64,000 bases of DNA from Yoonia maritima (GTDB lineage Bacteria; Pseudomonadota; Alphaproteobacteria; Rhodobacterales; Rhodobacteraceae), in NCBI RefSeq assembly GCF_002933395.1, contig NZ_PKFN01000007.1:310001-374000 (forward strand). Reading direction: 5' to 3'. The translations under genes were made by a program, and so were the position numbers. Positions within the stretch are counted from its first letter, which is position 1. Each line of letters opens with the position of its first letter. The notes under the pieces are model-generated. The model searched no databases, was not told the origin of the DNA, and saw only the letters and a list, made by a program, of their open reading frames with translations. Below are positions 25,558 through 33,660 of this stretch, in pieces.

Positions 25558-26843
25558 TGCTCAAAGACGAAGACCGTATTTTTACCAACCTTTATGGTAT
25601 GCACGAGCGTACCTTGGCAGGCGCACAAGCACGTGGTCATTGGGATGGTACAGCCGCTATTATCAAAAAAGGGCGGGACTGGATCGTAGACGAGATGAAA
25701 GCCTCGGGCCTGCGTGGTCGTGGCGGTGCGGGCTTCCCGACTGGTTTGAAATGGTCGTTCATGCCCAAAGAAACCGACGGTCGCCCGTCTTATCTTGTGG
25801 TCAACGCTGACGAATCTGAGCCAGGCACATGTAAAGACCGCGAAATTATGCGCCACGATCCGCATACGCTGGTCGAAGGGTGCCTGATTGCGTCTTTCGC
25901 GATGAACGCACATGCCTGCTATATCTATATCCGTGGCGAATACATTCGCGAACGTGAAGCGCTACAAGCTGCCATTGACGAAGCATATGCTGCTGGTTTG
26001 GTTGGTAAGAACGCTGCCAAATCCGGCTGGGATTTCGACATTTACCTGACCCATGGGGCAGGGGCCTATATCTGTGGTGAAGAAACCGCACTTCTGGAAA
26101 GCCTTGAAGGCAAAAAGGGTATGCCGCGGATGAAGCCGCCATTCCCTGCGGGTGCCGGTCTTTATGGCTGCCCGACAACAGTGAACAACGTCGAATCGAT
26201 CGCTGTGGTGCCGACGATTTTGCGTCGCGGTGGTGGTTGGTTTTCTGGCATTGGCCGCGCAAACAACGCGGGAACAAAGCTTTTCGCGATCTCAGGTCAC
26301 GTGAACAACCCGTGTGTCGTCGAAGAAGAAATGGGGATTTCGTTCGAAGAGCTGATCGAAAAACACTGTGGTGGCATCAAAGGTGGTTGGGATAATCTGA
26401 AGGCTGTGATCCCTGGTGGTTCGTCTGTGCCAAACGTGCGTGGCGAAAACATGCGCGATGCGATTATGGACTTTGACGGCCTGAAAGAAAAAGGGTCATC
26501 GTTGGGGACTGCGGCCGTGATCGTGATGGATCAGTCAACTGACATGATAAAAGCGATCTGGCGTTTGTCCAAGTTTTATAAGCACGAAAGCTGTGGTCAG
26601 TGCACCCCATGTCGAGAAGGCACCGGCTGGATGATGCGCGTTATGGAGCGTTTGGTAAAAGGTGATGCATCGGTTGAAGAAATCGATATGCTTTTTGATG
26701 TGACCAAACAGGTTGAGGGCCACACAATTTGTGCGCTTGGTGATGCGGCCGCGTGGCCAATTCAGGCTCTTATCCGGAATTTCCGGGACGATATTGAAGA
26801 CCGGATTAAACATAAACGTATTGCGGGGATTGCTGCAGAATGA
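25557..26843 (+). CDS. nuoF: NADH-quinone oxidoreductase subunit F
   Basis: A 428-residue NADH-binding subunit carrying FMN and cluster N3. Visible motifs are [13 protein letters not shown] (NADH/FMN site), [19 protein letters not shown] (FMN phosphate region) and the [4Fe-4S] ligands [13 protein letters not shown], with a fourth cysteine in [13 protein letters not shown]. The ATG at 25557 is fixed by the TGATG overlap; a longer in-frame start would run into the preceding gene. The stop overlaps a lipoprotein gene in an ATGA arrangement. Confidence 0.97.
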   Translation: MLKDEDRIFTNLYGMHERTLAGAQARGHWDGTAAIIKKGRDWIVDEMKASGLRGRGGAGFPTGLKWSFMPKETDGRPSYLVVNADESEPGTCKDREIMRHDPHTLVEGCLIASFAMNAHACYIYIRGEYIREREALQAAIDEAYAAGLVGKNAAKSGWDFDIYLTHGAGAYICGEETALLESLEGKKGMPRMKPPFPAGAGLYGCPTTVNNVESIAVVPTILRRGGGWFSGIGRANNAGTKLFAISGHVNNPCVVEEEMGISFEELIEKHCGGIKGGWDNLKAVIPGGSSVPNVRGENMRDAIMDFDGLKEKGSSLGTAAVIVMDQSTDMIKAIWRLSKFYKHESCGQCTPCREGTGWMMRVMERLVKGDASVEEIDMLFDVTKQVEGHTICALGDAAAWPIQALIRNFRDDIEDRIKHKRIAGIAAE

Positions 26844-27250
26844 TCATACGCGGAGTAATGTTAGGAGCAGCTTTAAGCCTTGCTGCATGTGCAACCGGAC
26901 CGGGCGCCGCGCGTTCGTTCGATGATCCGGCTGTGCAAAAGTTGTATAACATGTCGACACCAATGTATTATGCGACACTTAAGCTTGCGAATGATGTCGC
27001 GCGCAGCTGTCCTCGTTACCGCTATGATGCGATCTTGGATGCCGAGCTGAACGAAAAACGTAATGAGATTGGTCGGGGTTCGCTGTCCGCCATTCCGTTG
27101 CGCGTTGCCATCGAAACAGAAACAGGTGTGAGCGAGCGTAGCTTTGTTGCAAAACACGGCGTTGAGCTAACGGGTGCTGATCTTTGTGGCGCCGCTGACG
27201 CCGAAACGCTTGAAGGGACTGCTTTAAGCGCGCTTTTGGTCCCGGTCTAA
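26840..27250 (+). CDS. Lipoprotein of unknown function coupled to nuoF
   Basis: A 136-residue protein with signal peptide and lipobox LAAC (cysteine 17), so it is exported and membrane-anchored. The mature part contains a cysteine in [21 protein letters not shown] and another in [11 protein letters not shown], which may pair. The ATGA overlap with nuoF indicates coupling despite the different cellular location. It resembles the DUF5333-type secreted protein two genes on in size and spacing, but the match is too weak to call a duplication. Function unknown. Confidence 0.65.
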   Translation: MIIRGVMLGAALSLAACATGPGAARSFDDPAVQKLYNMSTPMYYATLKLANDVARSCPRYRYDAILDAELNEKRNEIGRGSLSAIPLRVAIETETGVSERSFVAKHGVELTGADLCGAADAETLEGTALSALLVPV

Positions 27251-27256
27251 ACGCTG

Positions 27257-27490
27257 ATGGCATTTCGTAATATTCTTGATGGGGCCGCCAGTTTCTGCGC
27301 GGCCCTTATCACGCTTACTGTTTGTGGCTTGCCTGCGTGGTTTACCGTTGTCGCGGTACGGTCCGATGTCGCACCAATTTGGGCGTATGGTGCGGCGGCT
27401 GGGCTTGCGATCATTGGGGGGATTTTGACTGTCGCCTTTTTGCGTAAGTCTTTTTCAGGAATTGCCCCAACACGCCAACGTAGGCGTTAG
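27257..27490 (+). CDS. Small membrane protein in the nuo cluster
   Basis: A 77-residue protein with two membrane helices (about 12-33 and 41-63) and a very basic tail (PTRQRRR), which suggests both ends on the cytoplasmic side. It starts 6 bases after the preceding lipoprotein gene. No family is recognised. Extra small membrane proteins at this position are known as unidentified frames in related nuo clusters. Confidence 0.6.
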   Translation: MAFRNILDGAASFCAALITLTVCGLPAWFTVVAVRSDVAPIWAYGAAAGLAIIGGILTVAFLRKSFSGIAPTRQRRR

Positions 27491-27601
27491 TGCCCTCGCG
27501 TAAGCGGGGATCGTTCGGCGTTTTGTCACCTAAAATACACCGTTGATATTGAATAACGTCGCGACAAACGCACATTGAGGGTCAGCTTAGCGCATGAATT
27601 G

Positions 27602-27618
27602 CCTTTGCCTCAAAGGAG
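27602..27618 (+). promoter_or_regulatory. Hairpin covering the DUF5333 ribosome-binding site
   Basis: CCTTTG (27602-27607), loop CCT, CAAAGG (27611-27616). The right arm contains most of the Shine-Dalgarno sequence AAAGGAG (27612-27618) that lies 7 bases before the ATG at 27626. The perfect 6-bp stem could block initiation until melted. Confidence 0.5.
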
Positions 27619-27625
27619 AGACCGC

Positions 27626-28033
27626 ATGACAAAAACATCAGGGATTATCGCCGCAATTGCCATTGCCGCCACAGGCATGGTCAGCCCTTTAGCTGCGCAA
27701 ACCCCGCTGAAGGATGTTGCGCAGGTCCGCAACGGTATCATCTATGTTGGTATGGCATATGAGATTTCCCGCAAATGTGATGACATCGGCGCACGCACGT
27801 GGCGTGGGTTGAATTATCTCCAGTCTTTGAAGCGGCTTGCAAGCGATTTAGGGTATTCGGATGCTCAGATAGATGCCTATGTTCATGATGATGCCGAAAA
27901 AGATCGCCTTGAAAATATAGCGCGGCAGCAACTTGCGCAGCTCGGAGTCGTTCCCGCAGAGCCCGCGACATATTGCGCCGTGGGACATGCACAAATCGCT
28001 GCAAATACGCGCGTAGGCTGGTTGTTGCGCTAA
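27626..28033 (+). CDS. Secreted DUF5333-like protein
   Basis: A 135-residue protein with a Sec signal peptide ending near SPLAAQ (about residue 23). The mature part includes ISRKCDDIGARTWRGLNYLQSLKRLASDLGYS and a C-terminal cysteine in ATYCAVGHAQI, so a single disulfide is possible. It looks like the DUF5333 family found in rhodobacterial nuo loci. I start at the ATG at 27626, which follows AAAGGAGAG; an upstream in-frame start would break the signal peptide. A clear terminator lies directly behind the stop, so this is the end of one transcription segment. Confidence 0.7.
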   Translation: MTKTSGIIAAIAIAATGMVSPLAAQTPLKDVAQVRNGIIYVGMAYEISRKCDDIGARTWRGLNYLQSLKRLASDLGYSDAQIDAYVHDDAEKDRLENIARQQLAQLGVVPAEPATYCAVGHAQIAANTRVGWLLR

Positions 28034-28034
28034 C

Positions 28035-28069
28035 ACGCCGAATTTGACATGAAATTTGGCGTCTTTTTT
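28035..28069 (+). terminator. Intrinsic terminator between DUF5333 gene and nuoG
   Basis: ACGCC-g-AATTT (28035-28045) pairs with AAATT-t-GGCGT (28052-28062), an 11-bp stem with one G-T wobble and a 6-base loop, followed by C and six Ts. This is the best intrinsic terminator in the cluster and lies 2 bases after a stop codon. Confidence 0.8.
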
Positions 28070-28173
28070 GCCAAACTGACTGGCATCATGTTCCCGGTCG
28101 CGCTAGAACGCGTCCAACGCGGTCCCACCTCATATCGTTGGGGAAGGCGCGAACGGGAATATAAAGGCACGCC

Positions 28174-30189
28174 ATGTCTGATCTACGCAAAGTCGTCATT
28201 GATGGAACTGAGGTCGAAGTTGATGGGGCGATGACCCTGATTCAGGCCTGTGAAGAGGCCGGGATCGAGATCCCGCGTTTCTGTTATCACGAACGTTTGT
28301 CGATTGCGGGTAACTGCCGCATGTGCTTGGTTGAGGTCGTCGGCGGTCCACCAAAGCCTGCTGCGTCTTGTGCGATGCAGGTGCGCGATTTGCGCCCCGG
28401 ACCCGAAGGCCAGCCACCGGTTGTGAAAACCAATTCGCCCATGGTCAAAAAGGCCCGCGAAGGCGTGATGGAGTTCTTGCTGATAAACCATCCGCTTGAT
28501 TGTCCGATTTGCGACCAAGGTGGCGAATGTGACCTTCAAGATCAGGCAATGGCCTATGGCGTAGACTTTAGCCGTTTCCGTGAACCAAAGCGTGCGACTG
28601 ACGATCTGGATCTTGGCCCGCTTGTTGAGACCCACATGACGCGCTGCATTTCTTGCACGCGCTGCGTACGGTTCACGACCGAAGTAGCGGGCATTTCGCA
28701 GATGGGTCAGACTGGCCGTGGCGAAGATGCTGAAATCACGAGCTACCTTGGCGAAACGCTTGATTCGAATTTGCAGGGCAATATCATCGACCTTTGTCCC
28801 GTTGGTGCGCTGGTTTCGAAGCCATACGCATTTACTGCGCGTCCATGGGAACTAACAAAAACCGAATCTATCGATGTTATGGATGCGCTTGGTTCTAACA
28901 TCCGCGTTGACACGAAGGGCCGCGAAGTGATGCGTATCATGCCGCGCAACCATGACGGTGTGAACGAAGAGTGGATCTCTGATAAGTCTCGTTTCGTTTG
29001 GGACGGTCTGCGTCGCCAGCGTTTGGATACACCTTATATTCGTGAAAACGGCAAGCTGCGCAAAGCAGGTTGGGGCGAGGCTCTGACGGCCGCTGCTGCT
29101 GCGATGAAGGATAAAAAGGTTGCTGGTCTCGTTGGCGACCTCGCGCCTGTTGAAGCGACCTATGCCCTAAAGCAATTGGTCGAAGGGCTGGGCGGCGTTG
29201 TCGAAAGCCGTATCAACGGCGCCAAACTGCCTGCTGATAACCGTTCTGCTTACGTTGGTACTGCTACGATTGAAGACATCGATGATGCAGAGACGATATT
29301 GCTTATCGGTACGGACCCTCGGGTCGAGGCACCTGTATTGAATGCGCGCATCCGTAAGGCTTGGTCCAAGGGTGCGAAAGTCACGCGGATCGGCGAAGTC
29401 ACGGACCTTACTTATGACGTGCAAGAATTGGGCGTTGATCGCGCCGCTTTGGAAAAGCTTGCTGCGATGGATTATTCCGACAAGCAAGGCGTCCGTGGTG
29501 TTGTGATCATCGGCCAAGGTGCGCTGAGCGAAGTTGATGGTGAGGCTGTTCTAGGTCAAGCCATGAAGGCTGCTGGAAAAGCAGGCGCGAAATTTATGGT
29601 GCTGCACACTGCTGCGTCACGGGTTGGCGCGCTTGATGTCGGCGCAGTTGCTGACGGCGGTATGGATGCTGTTTCAGAGGCCGAGGTTGTTTATAACCTT
29701 GGTGCTGATGAGGTGGAAATCGCTTCTGGCGCATTTGTGATCTATCAAGGATCACACGGTGATCGTGGCGCACACCGTGCCGACATCATCCTGCCGGGCG
29801 CTGCCTATACCGAAGAAAACGGATTGTTTGTAAATACCGAAGGTCGCCCGCAACTTGCGATGCGCGCCAGCTTCCCTCCGGGTGAGGCAAAAGAAAACTG
29901 GGCAATCTTGCGGGCACTGTCCGCAGAATTAGGGGCGACCCTGCCGTTTGATAGTTTGGCGCAATTGCGTCAGGCGATCGTCGCGGCGCATCCGCATCTA
30001 GGACAGATTGACGAAGTCACGGAAAACGAATGGAACCCGATCCCGGTTAAAAAACCGGGTAAGGCAGATTTCAAGTACGCAATCACGGATTTCTACCTGA
30101 CAAACCCAATCGCGCGCGCATCTGGACTGATGGCTGAACTGAGTGCGAATGCCAAAGCGCGGGCTAACCCTGCGATCGCGGCGGAGTAA
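28174..30189 (+). CDS. nuoG: NADH-quinone oxidoreductase subunit G
   Basis: A 671-residue, 75-kDa-type subunit carrying the iron-sulfur chain that moves electrons from NuoE/NuoF toward NuoI. The [2Fe-2S] ligands are in [20 protein letters not shown] and the following cysteine. The HxxxC-type N5 site is in [19 protein letters not shown], and N4 ligands are in [12 protein letters not shown] with a later cysteine at LCPVGAL. The C-terminal two-thirds is a molybdopterin-oxidoreductase-like domain without cofactor. Length is typical for alphaproteobacteria, shorter than in E. coli. It begins a new segment after a terminator. Confidence 0.96.
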   Translation: MSDLRKVVIDGTEVEVDGAMTLIQACEEAGIEIPRFCYHERLSIAGNCRMCLVEVVGGPPKPAASCAMQVRDLRPGPEGQPPVVKTNSPMVKKAREGVMEFLLINHPLDCPICDQGGECDLQDQAMAYGVDFSRFREPKRATDDLDLGPLVETHMTRCISCTRCVRFTTEVAGISQMGQTGRGEDAEITSYLGETLDSNLQGNIIDLCPVGALVSKPYAFTARPWELTKTESIDVMDALGSNIRVDTKGREVMRIMPRNHDGVNEEWISDKSRFVWDGLRRQRLDTPYIRENGKLRKAGWGEALTAAAAAMKDKKVAGLVGDLAPVEATYALKQLVEGLGGVVESRINGAKLPADNRSAYVGTATIEDIDDAETILLIGTDPRVEAPVLNARIRKAWSKGAKVTRIGEVTDLTYDVQELGVDRAALEKLAAMDYSDKQGVRGVVIIGQGALSEVDGEAVLGQAMKAAGKAGAKFMVLHTAASRVGALDVGAVADGGMDAVSEAEVVYNLGADEVEIASGAFVIYQGSHGDRGAHRADIILPGAAYTEENGLFVNTEGRPQLAMRASFPPGEAKENWAILRALSAELGATLPFDSLAQLRQAIVAAHPHLGQIDEVTENEWNPIPVKKPGKADFKYAITDFYLTNPIARASGLMAELSANAKARANPAIAAE

Positions 30190-30192
30190 GAC

Positions 30193-30245
30193 GGGGCTTG
30201 CCCCATGAATTTCAGCCCTTTGGGCTGGCACCTGCGGCGTGAAAT
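30193..30245 (+). promoter_or_regulatory. Palindrome-rich nuoG-nuoH spacer
   Basis: This 110-base gap holds GGGGC-tt-GCCCC (30193-30204) and CAGCCC-ttt-GGGCTG (30213-30227), the latter framed by ATTTCA (30209-30214) and TGAAAT (30240-30245). The stacking of hairpins resembles an intergenic repeat or an mRNA processing site. No T-run follows, so I do not call a terminator. Confidence 0.4.
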
Positions 30246-30299
30246 AGATACGCGCTGCATCAAAATTGGCACCGCCCAAAACGGTGTGAGGGAATAAAG

Positions 30300-31340
30300 A
30301 TGGTCGAGTTCTTTACCAATACCAACCTTGGGATGGTCCTTGTTATTTTGGGCCAGTGTTTGCTGGTTCTGATTCCATTGTTGGTCGCTCTTGCGTTTCT
30401 TATGTACGCAGATCGCAAAATTTGGGCTGCTGTGCAGATGCGTAAGGGACCGAACATTGTGGGTGCCTTTGGGTTGCTGCAATCCTTTGCGGATTTCTTG
30501 AAATACATCGTCAAAGAGATCGTTGTGCCAGCGGGTGCCGACAAATTTGTCTTCTTCCTCGCGCCGATGATCTCCTTTGTGCTTGCGGTGGTTGCTTGGT
30601 CGGTCATTCCGTTTAACGACGGCTGGGTGTTGTCCAATATCAATGTTGCGATCTTGTTTGTCTTCGCGGTTTCCTCGCTTGAAGTATACGGCGTGATCAT
30701 GGGCGGTTGGGCTTCGAACTCTAAATACCCATTCCTTGGGTCATTACGGTCCGCCGCGCAGATGATTTCTTACGAAGTGTCACTTGGTTTGATCATCATC
30801 GGTGTGATTATTTCAACCGGTTCGATGAACTTTGGCGATATCGTCGCGGCTCAAGACGGGGCAGGCGGATTGTTCAGCTGGTACTGGGTTGCACACTTCC
30901 CAATGCTGTTCCTCTTCTTCATCTCGGCCTTGGCTGAAACCAACCGCCCGCCATTTGACCTTCCCGAAGCGGAATCAGAACTGGTTGCTGGTTATCAGGT
31001 TGAATATTCCTCCACGCCATTCCTGCTGTTCATGATCGGTGAATTGATGGCCGTGGTTCTCATGTGCGCACTGATTTCACTGCTGTTCTTTGGGGGGTGG
31101 CTGTCACCACTGCCGTTTTTGCCCGATGGCATCCTGTGGATGATCCTGAAAATGGCGATGTGTTTCTTCATGTTCTCAATGGTAAAGGCGATTACGCCAC
31201 GCTACCGCTATGACCAACTGATGCGGATCGGCTGGAAAGTATTTCTGCCACTGTCACTGGCATGGGTGGTTTTAGTGTCGTTCCTCGCGAAATTCGAAGT
31301 GCTCGGCGGATTCTGGGCCCGCTGGACGATGGGAGGCTGA
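30300..31340 (+). CDS. nuoH: NADH-quinone oxidoreductase subunit H
   Basis: A 346-residue membrane subunit at the heel of complex I that forms the entry to the quinone channel. It has about eight membrane helices. The conserved segments are [17 protein letters not shown] in the first cytoplasmic loop and [20 protein letters not shown], whose acidic residues lie on the E-channel from quinone site to proton pumps. nuoI begins 1 base after its stop. Confidence 0.97.
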   Translation: MVEFFTNTNLGMVLVILGQCLLVLIPLLVALAFLMYADRKIWAAVQMRKGPNIVGAFGLLQSFADFLKYIVKEIVVPAGADKFVFFLAPMISFVLAVVAWSVIPFNDGWVLSNINVAILFVFAVSSLEVYGVIMGGWASNSKYPFLGSLRSAAQMISYEVSLGLIIIGVIISTGSMNFGDIVAAQDGAGGLFSWYWVAHFPMLFLFFISALAETNRPPFDLPEAESELVAGYQVEYSSTPFLLFMIGELMAVVLMCALISLLFFGGWLSPLPFLPDGILWMILKMAMCFFMFSMVKAITPRYRYDQLMRIGWKVFLPLSLAWVVLVSFLAKFEVLGGFWARWTMGG

Positions 31341-31341
31341 T

Positions 31342-31836
31342 ATGAGCCAAATGGATTATACCCGTGCCGTAAAGTATTTCCTGCTTCAGGATTTCTATGT
31401 CGGTTTTAAATTGGGATTGAAGTATTTCTTCTCGCCCAAGGCGACGTTAAACTACCCGCATGAGAAGGGGCCGTTGAGCCCACGTTTTCGTGGTGAACAC
31501 GCTTTGCGCCGTTATGCGAATGGTGAAGAGCGGTGTATCGCTTGTAAGCTTTGCGAGGCTGTTTGCCCGGCGCAGGCAATCACCATTGACGCGGAACCGC
31601 GTGATGATGGTTCGCGCCGCACCACGCGTTATGACATCGATATGACCAAATGCATCTACTGCGGCTTCTGCCAAGAAGCCTGTCCGGTGGATGCGATCGT
31701 TGAGGGGCCGAATTTTGAATTCAGCACCGAAACCCGCGAAGAACTTTATTATGATAAAGAGAAACTGCTGGCGAACGGCGACCGTTGGGAAGCCGAGATT
31801 GCCCGCAATCTCGAACTCGACGCACCGTATCGGTAG
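31342..31836 (+). CDS. nuoI: NADH-quinone oxidoreductase subunit I
   Basis: A 164-residue ferredoxin-like subunit with two [4Fe-4S] clusters, N6a and N6b, bound by [12 protein letters not shown] and [12 protein letters not shown]. These clusters pass electrons from NuoG to N2 in NuoB. An N-terminal amphipathic helix ([19 protein letters not shown]) seats it against the membrane arm. Length is normal for alphaproteobacteria. Confidence 0.97.
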   Translation: MSQMDYTRAVKYFLLQDFYVGFKLGLKYFFSPKATLNYPHEKGPLSPRFRGEHALRRYANGEERCIACKLCEAVCPAQAITIDAEPRDDGSRRTTRYDIDMTKCIYCGFCQEACPVDAIVEGPNFEFSTETREELYYDKEKLLANGDRWEAEIARNLELDAPYR

Positions 31837-31847
31837 GGGACAAGACA

Positions 31848-32267
31848 ATGGGCGCTTGGGGCGTAGGATCACTCGATAACGATGGCAGTCAAGACTGGCT
31901 AACTGACTTTAACGAATTCGGTGCATCCGCTGCATCTGATGTTCTTGACGCTTGCTCGGACGCAATCGCCAGTGGGTATGTCGAAAGCGACATCGGTTCT
32001 GCGATTGTTGCTTTGGCCGAAGTTGTTGTCGCAGCACTTGGTAAACCGGATGAGGATCTGGCTGACCAACTTGAAGAACCCGTTGAAAATCATAAAGACG
32101 CGTTGTTGGATATTGATAATGTTCAGGCCCGAACCAGCGAGGCGCTGGAAGCTCTGACCGCCGACTCCGATAGCTCTGAGCTGTATGATCTTTGGCAAGA
32201 GGCCGATGAGCTGGATCAATGGCTATCGCAGGTAAATACTTTGCGCGCGAGGTTGGACGCGGCATGA
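31848..32267 (+). CDS. DUF4259 family protein in the nuo cluster
   Basis: A 139-residue, very acidic soluble protein that opens with MGAWGVGSLDNDGSQDWL, the DUF4259 signature. The rest is predicted helical (SDIGSAIVALAEVVVAALG and ELYDLWQEADELDQWLSQVN). The start at 31848 follows the nuoI stop by 11 bases. Its own stop overlaps the next gene by ATGA. The family has no established function and is not usually described as part of complex I, so its place between nuoI and nuoJ is notable. Confidence 0.8.
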   Translation: MGAWGVGSLDNDGSQDWLTDFNEFGASAASDVLDACSDAIASGYVESDIGSAIVALAEVVVAALGKPDEDLADQLEEPVENHKDALLDIDNVQARTSEALEALTADSDSSELYDLWQEADELDQWLSQVNTLRARLDAA

Positions 32268-32662
32268 GTGATCAGAACCCCTTTGAAGCCATGATGCAGA
32301 TTGGTCAAGACTGGGCCAAATCCATGAATGTTGACTTGGACGCCTTCACGCCCAAGGGATTTGAGAACCTATGGCCAACGATGCCCAAGGAAACAATGGA
32401 GATGTTCTTTGGCAAAGGCGTCAACCCTGACGGGCTTGATGCAAAGACGCGCCTTTTGTTGACGCTTGCGGGCTTGACTGTGCTGGGCGCGCAGGCCGAG
32501 GCGCAAATCCGGTTGACCGTTCGACACCTGACCGAAGCGGGCGCCACGAAACAGGAAATCGCTGAAACGATCGCCCAGATGGGTATGTTTGGCGGCGTTC
32601 CTGCAATGAATAAGGCCATGCAATTGGCCAACGAAGTGTTGGAAAAGGACGAAACCGCATGA
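32264..32662 (+). CDS. Carboxymuconolactone decarboxylase family protein in the nuo cluster
   Basis: A 132-residue helical protein with the CMD fold signature [20 protein letters not shown] and [16 protein letters not shown]. It has no cysteine, so an AhpD-like redox role is excluded. It is a distant paralogue of the CMD gene at 807-1181. ATGA overlaps tie it to DUF4259 upstream and nuoJ downstream, so all four products of this stretch are translated together. Its function may be structural or enzymatic; neither is shown. Confidence 0.82.
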   Translation: MSDQNPFEAMMQIGQDWAKSMNVDLDAFTPKGFENLWPTMPKETMEMFFGKGVNPDGLDAKTRLLLTLAGLTVLGAQAEAQIRLTVRHLTEAGATKQEIAETIAQMGMFGGVPAMNKAMQLANEVLEKDETA

Positions 32663-33264
32663 GTGTTTTCGCGTTCACATTCTATCTGTTTGCGATCACC
32701 ACGGTCGTAGGTGGGTTGTTTACAGTCATCAGCCGGAACCCAGTACATTCGGTGCTTTGGTTGATCCTTGCATTTCTGTCCTCGGCGGGGCTGTTTGTGA
32801 CCCTTGGCGCTGAATTCGTCGCGATGCTGTTAATTATCGTTTACGTCGGCGCGGTCGCTGTTCTTTTCTTGTTTGTTGTCATGATGTTGGACGTCGACTT
32901 TGCCGAACTGAAGGCAGAAATGGCGAAATACATGCCGCTGGCTTTGTTGATCGGGATCGTCATTATCATGCAACTGGCGCTGGCATTCGGCGTTTGGGGC
33001 TTTTCTGACGGTGTTACCGACCGCATTGCGGCACCGCAGGGTGACGCGAATAACACAGCGGCCCTCGGGATGCTGATTTACGACAAATACATCATGCTAT
33101 TCCAATTGGCTGGTCTGATCCTGCTGGTAGCGATGATTGGCGCGATCGTCCTGACGTTGCGCCACCGCGTGGATATCAAACGCCAGAATGTGATCGCGCA
33201 AATGCACCGTGATCCCGCGAAGGCAATGGAACTCAAAGACGTAAAACCGGGGCAGGGGCTGTGA
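32659..33264 (+). CDS. nuoJ: NADH-quinone oxidoreductase subunit J
   Basis: A 201-residue membrane subunit with five helices. The third has the pi-bulge-containing segment [25 protein letters not shown] of the conserved family pattern, which changes conformation during turnover. The ATG overlaps the CMD gene stop (ATGA). The stop overlaps the ATG of a 29-codon frame (TGATG) before nuoK. Confidence 0.96.
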   Translation: MSVFAFTFYLFAITTVVGGLFTVISRNPVHSVLWLILAFLSSAGLFVTLGAEFVAMLLIIVYVGAVAVLFLFVVMMLDVDFAELKAEMAKYMPLALLIGIVIIMQLALAFGVWGFSDGVTDRIAAPQGDANNTAALGMLIYDKYIMLFQLAGLILLVAMIGAIVLTLRHRVDIKRQNVIAQMHRDPAKAMELKDVKPGQGL

Positions 33265-33353
33265 TGGGAAAATTTTCGAGAAAAATTTTCGACCCAGAAG
33301 GAAATTCTAGAATTTCCTTTGTGCGTATGACAGCAAAAGGAATGACACAATGA
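33264..33353 (+). CDS. 29-residue ORF between nuoJ and nuoK
   Basis: The ATG at 33264 shares its A with the nuoJ stop (TGATG), and its TGA overlaps the nuoK ATG (ATGA), so the frame fills the gap exactly. The product begins [16 protein letters not shown] and is basic with no membrane segment. Its first half is encoded by palindromic DNA, so it could be a by-product of an inserted repeat that happens to keep ribosomes moving to nuoK. Low confidence as a functional peptide. Confidence 0.35.
   Translation: MGKFSRKIFDPEGNSRISFVRMTAKGMTQ
33268..33319 (+). repeat. Double palindrome between nuoJ and nuoK
   Basis: The first part, GAAAATTTTC (33268-33277) with a near-copy at 33280-33290, folds as an imperfect hairpin around a GA turn. 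The second is a perfect 22-base palindrome with left arm AAGGAAATTCT and right arm AGAATTTCCTT (33298-33319). The AT-rich composition differs from the flanking genes. It may be a mobile palindromic repeat or an mRNA processing site. Confidence 0.55.
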
Positions 33354-33655
33354 TAGGACTTGAACATTATCTTGCGGTGGCTGCGGCCCTGTTTGTCATT
33401 GGCATCTTTGGTCTTTTCCTGAACCGAAAGAACGTCATCATCCTGCTGATGAGCATCGAATTGATGCTGTTGGCGGTGAACATCAACTTTGTTGCGTTCT
33501 CTAGCTACCTGAATGATCTGGTTGGTCAGGTCTTTACGCTTTTTGTTCTGACTGTTGCCGCCGCAGAGGCCGCGATTGGTCTGGCAATTCTTGTGTGTTT
33601 CTTCCGTAACCGCGGAACCATCGACGTTGAAGACGTCAACGTGATGAAGGGCTAA
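33350..33655 (+). CDS. nuoK: NADH-quinone oxidoreductase subunit K
   Basis: A 101-residue membrane subunit with three helices, related to MrpC. The conserved glutamates of the proton path lie in [16 protein letters not shown] and [21 protein letters not shown] precedes its ATG. Length and sequence are typical. Confidence 0.96.
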   Translation: MIGLEHYLAVAAALFVIGIFGLFLNRKNVIILLMSIELMLLAVNINFVAFSSYLNDLVGQVFTLFVLTVAAAEAAIGLAILVCFFRNRGTIDVEDVNVMKG

Positions 33656-33660
33656 CGCAA

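Noticed and set aside
30205-30297. A 30-codon ORF ending 2 bases before nuoH.
   Set aside because: It has no ribosome site and lies on palindromic sequence; nothing supports translation.
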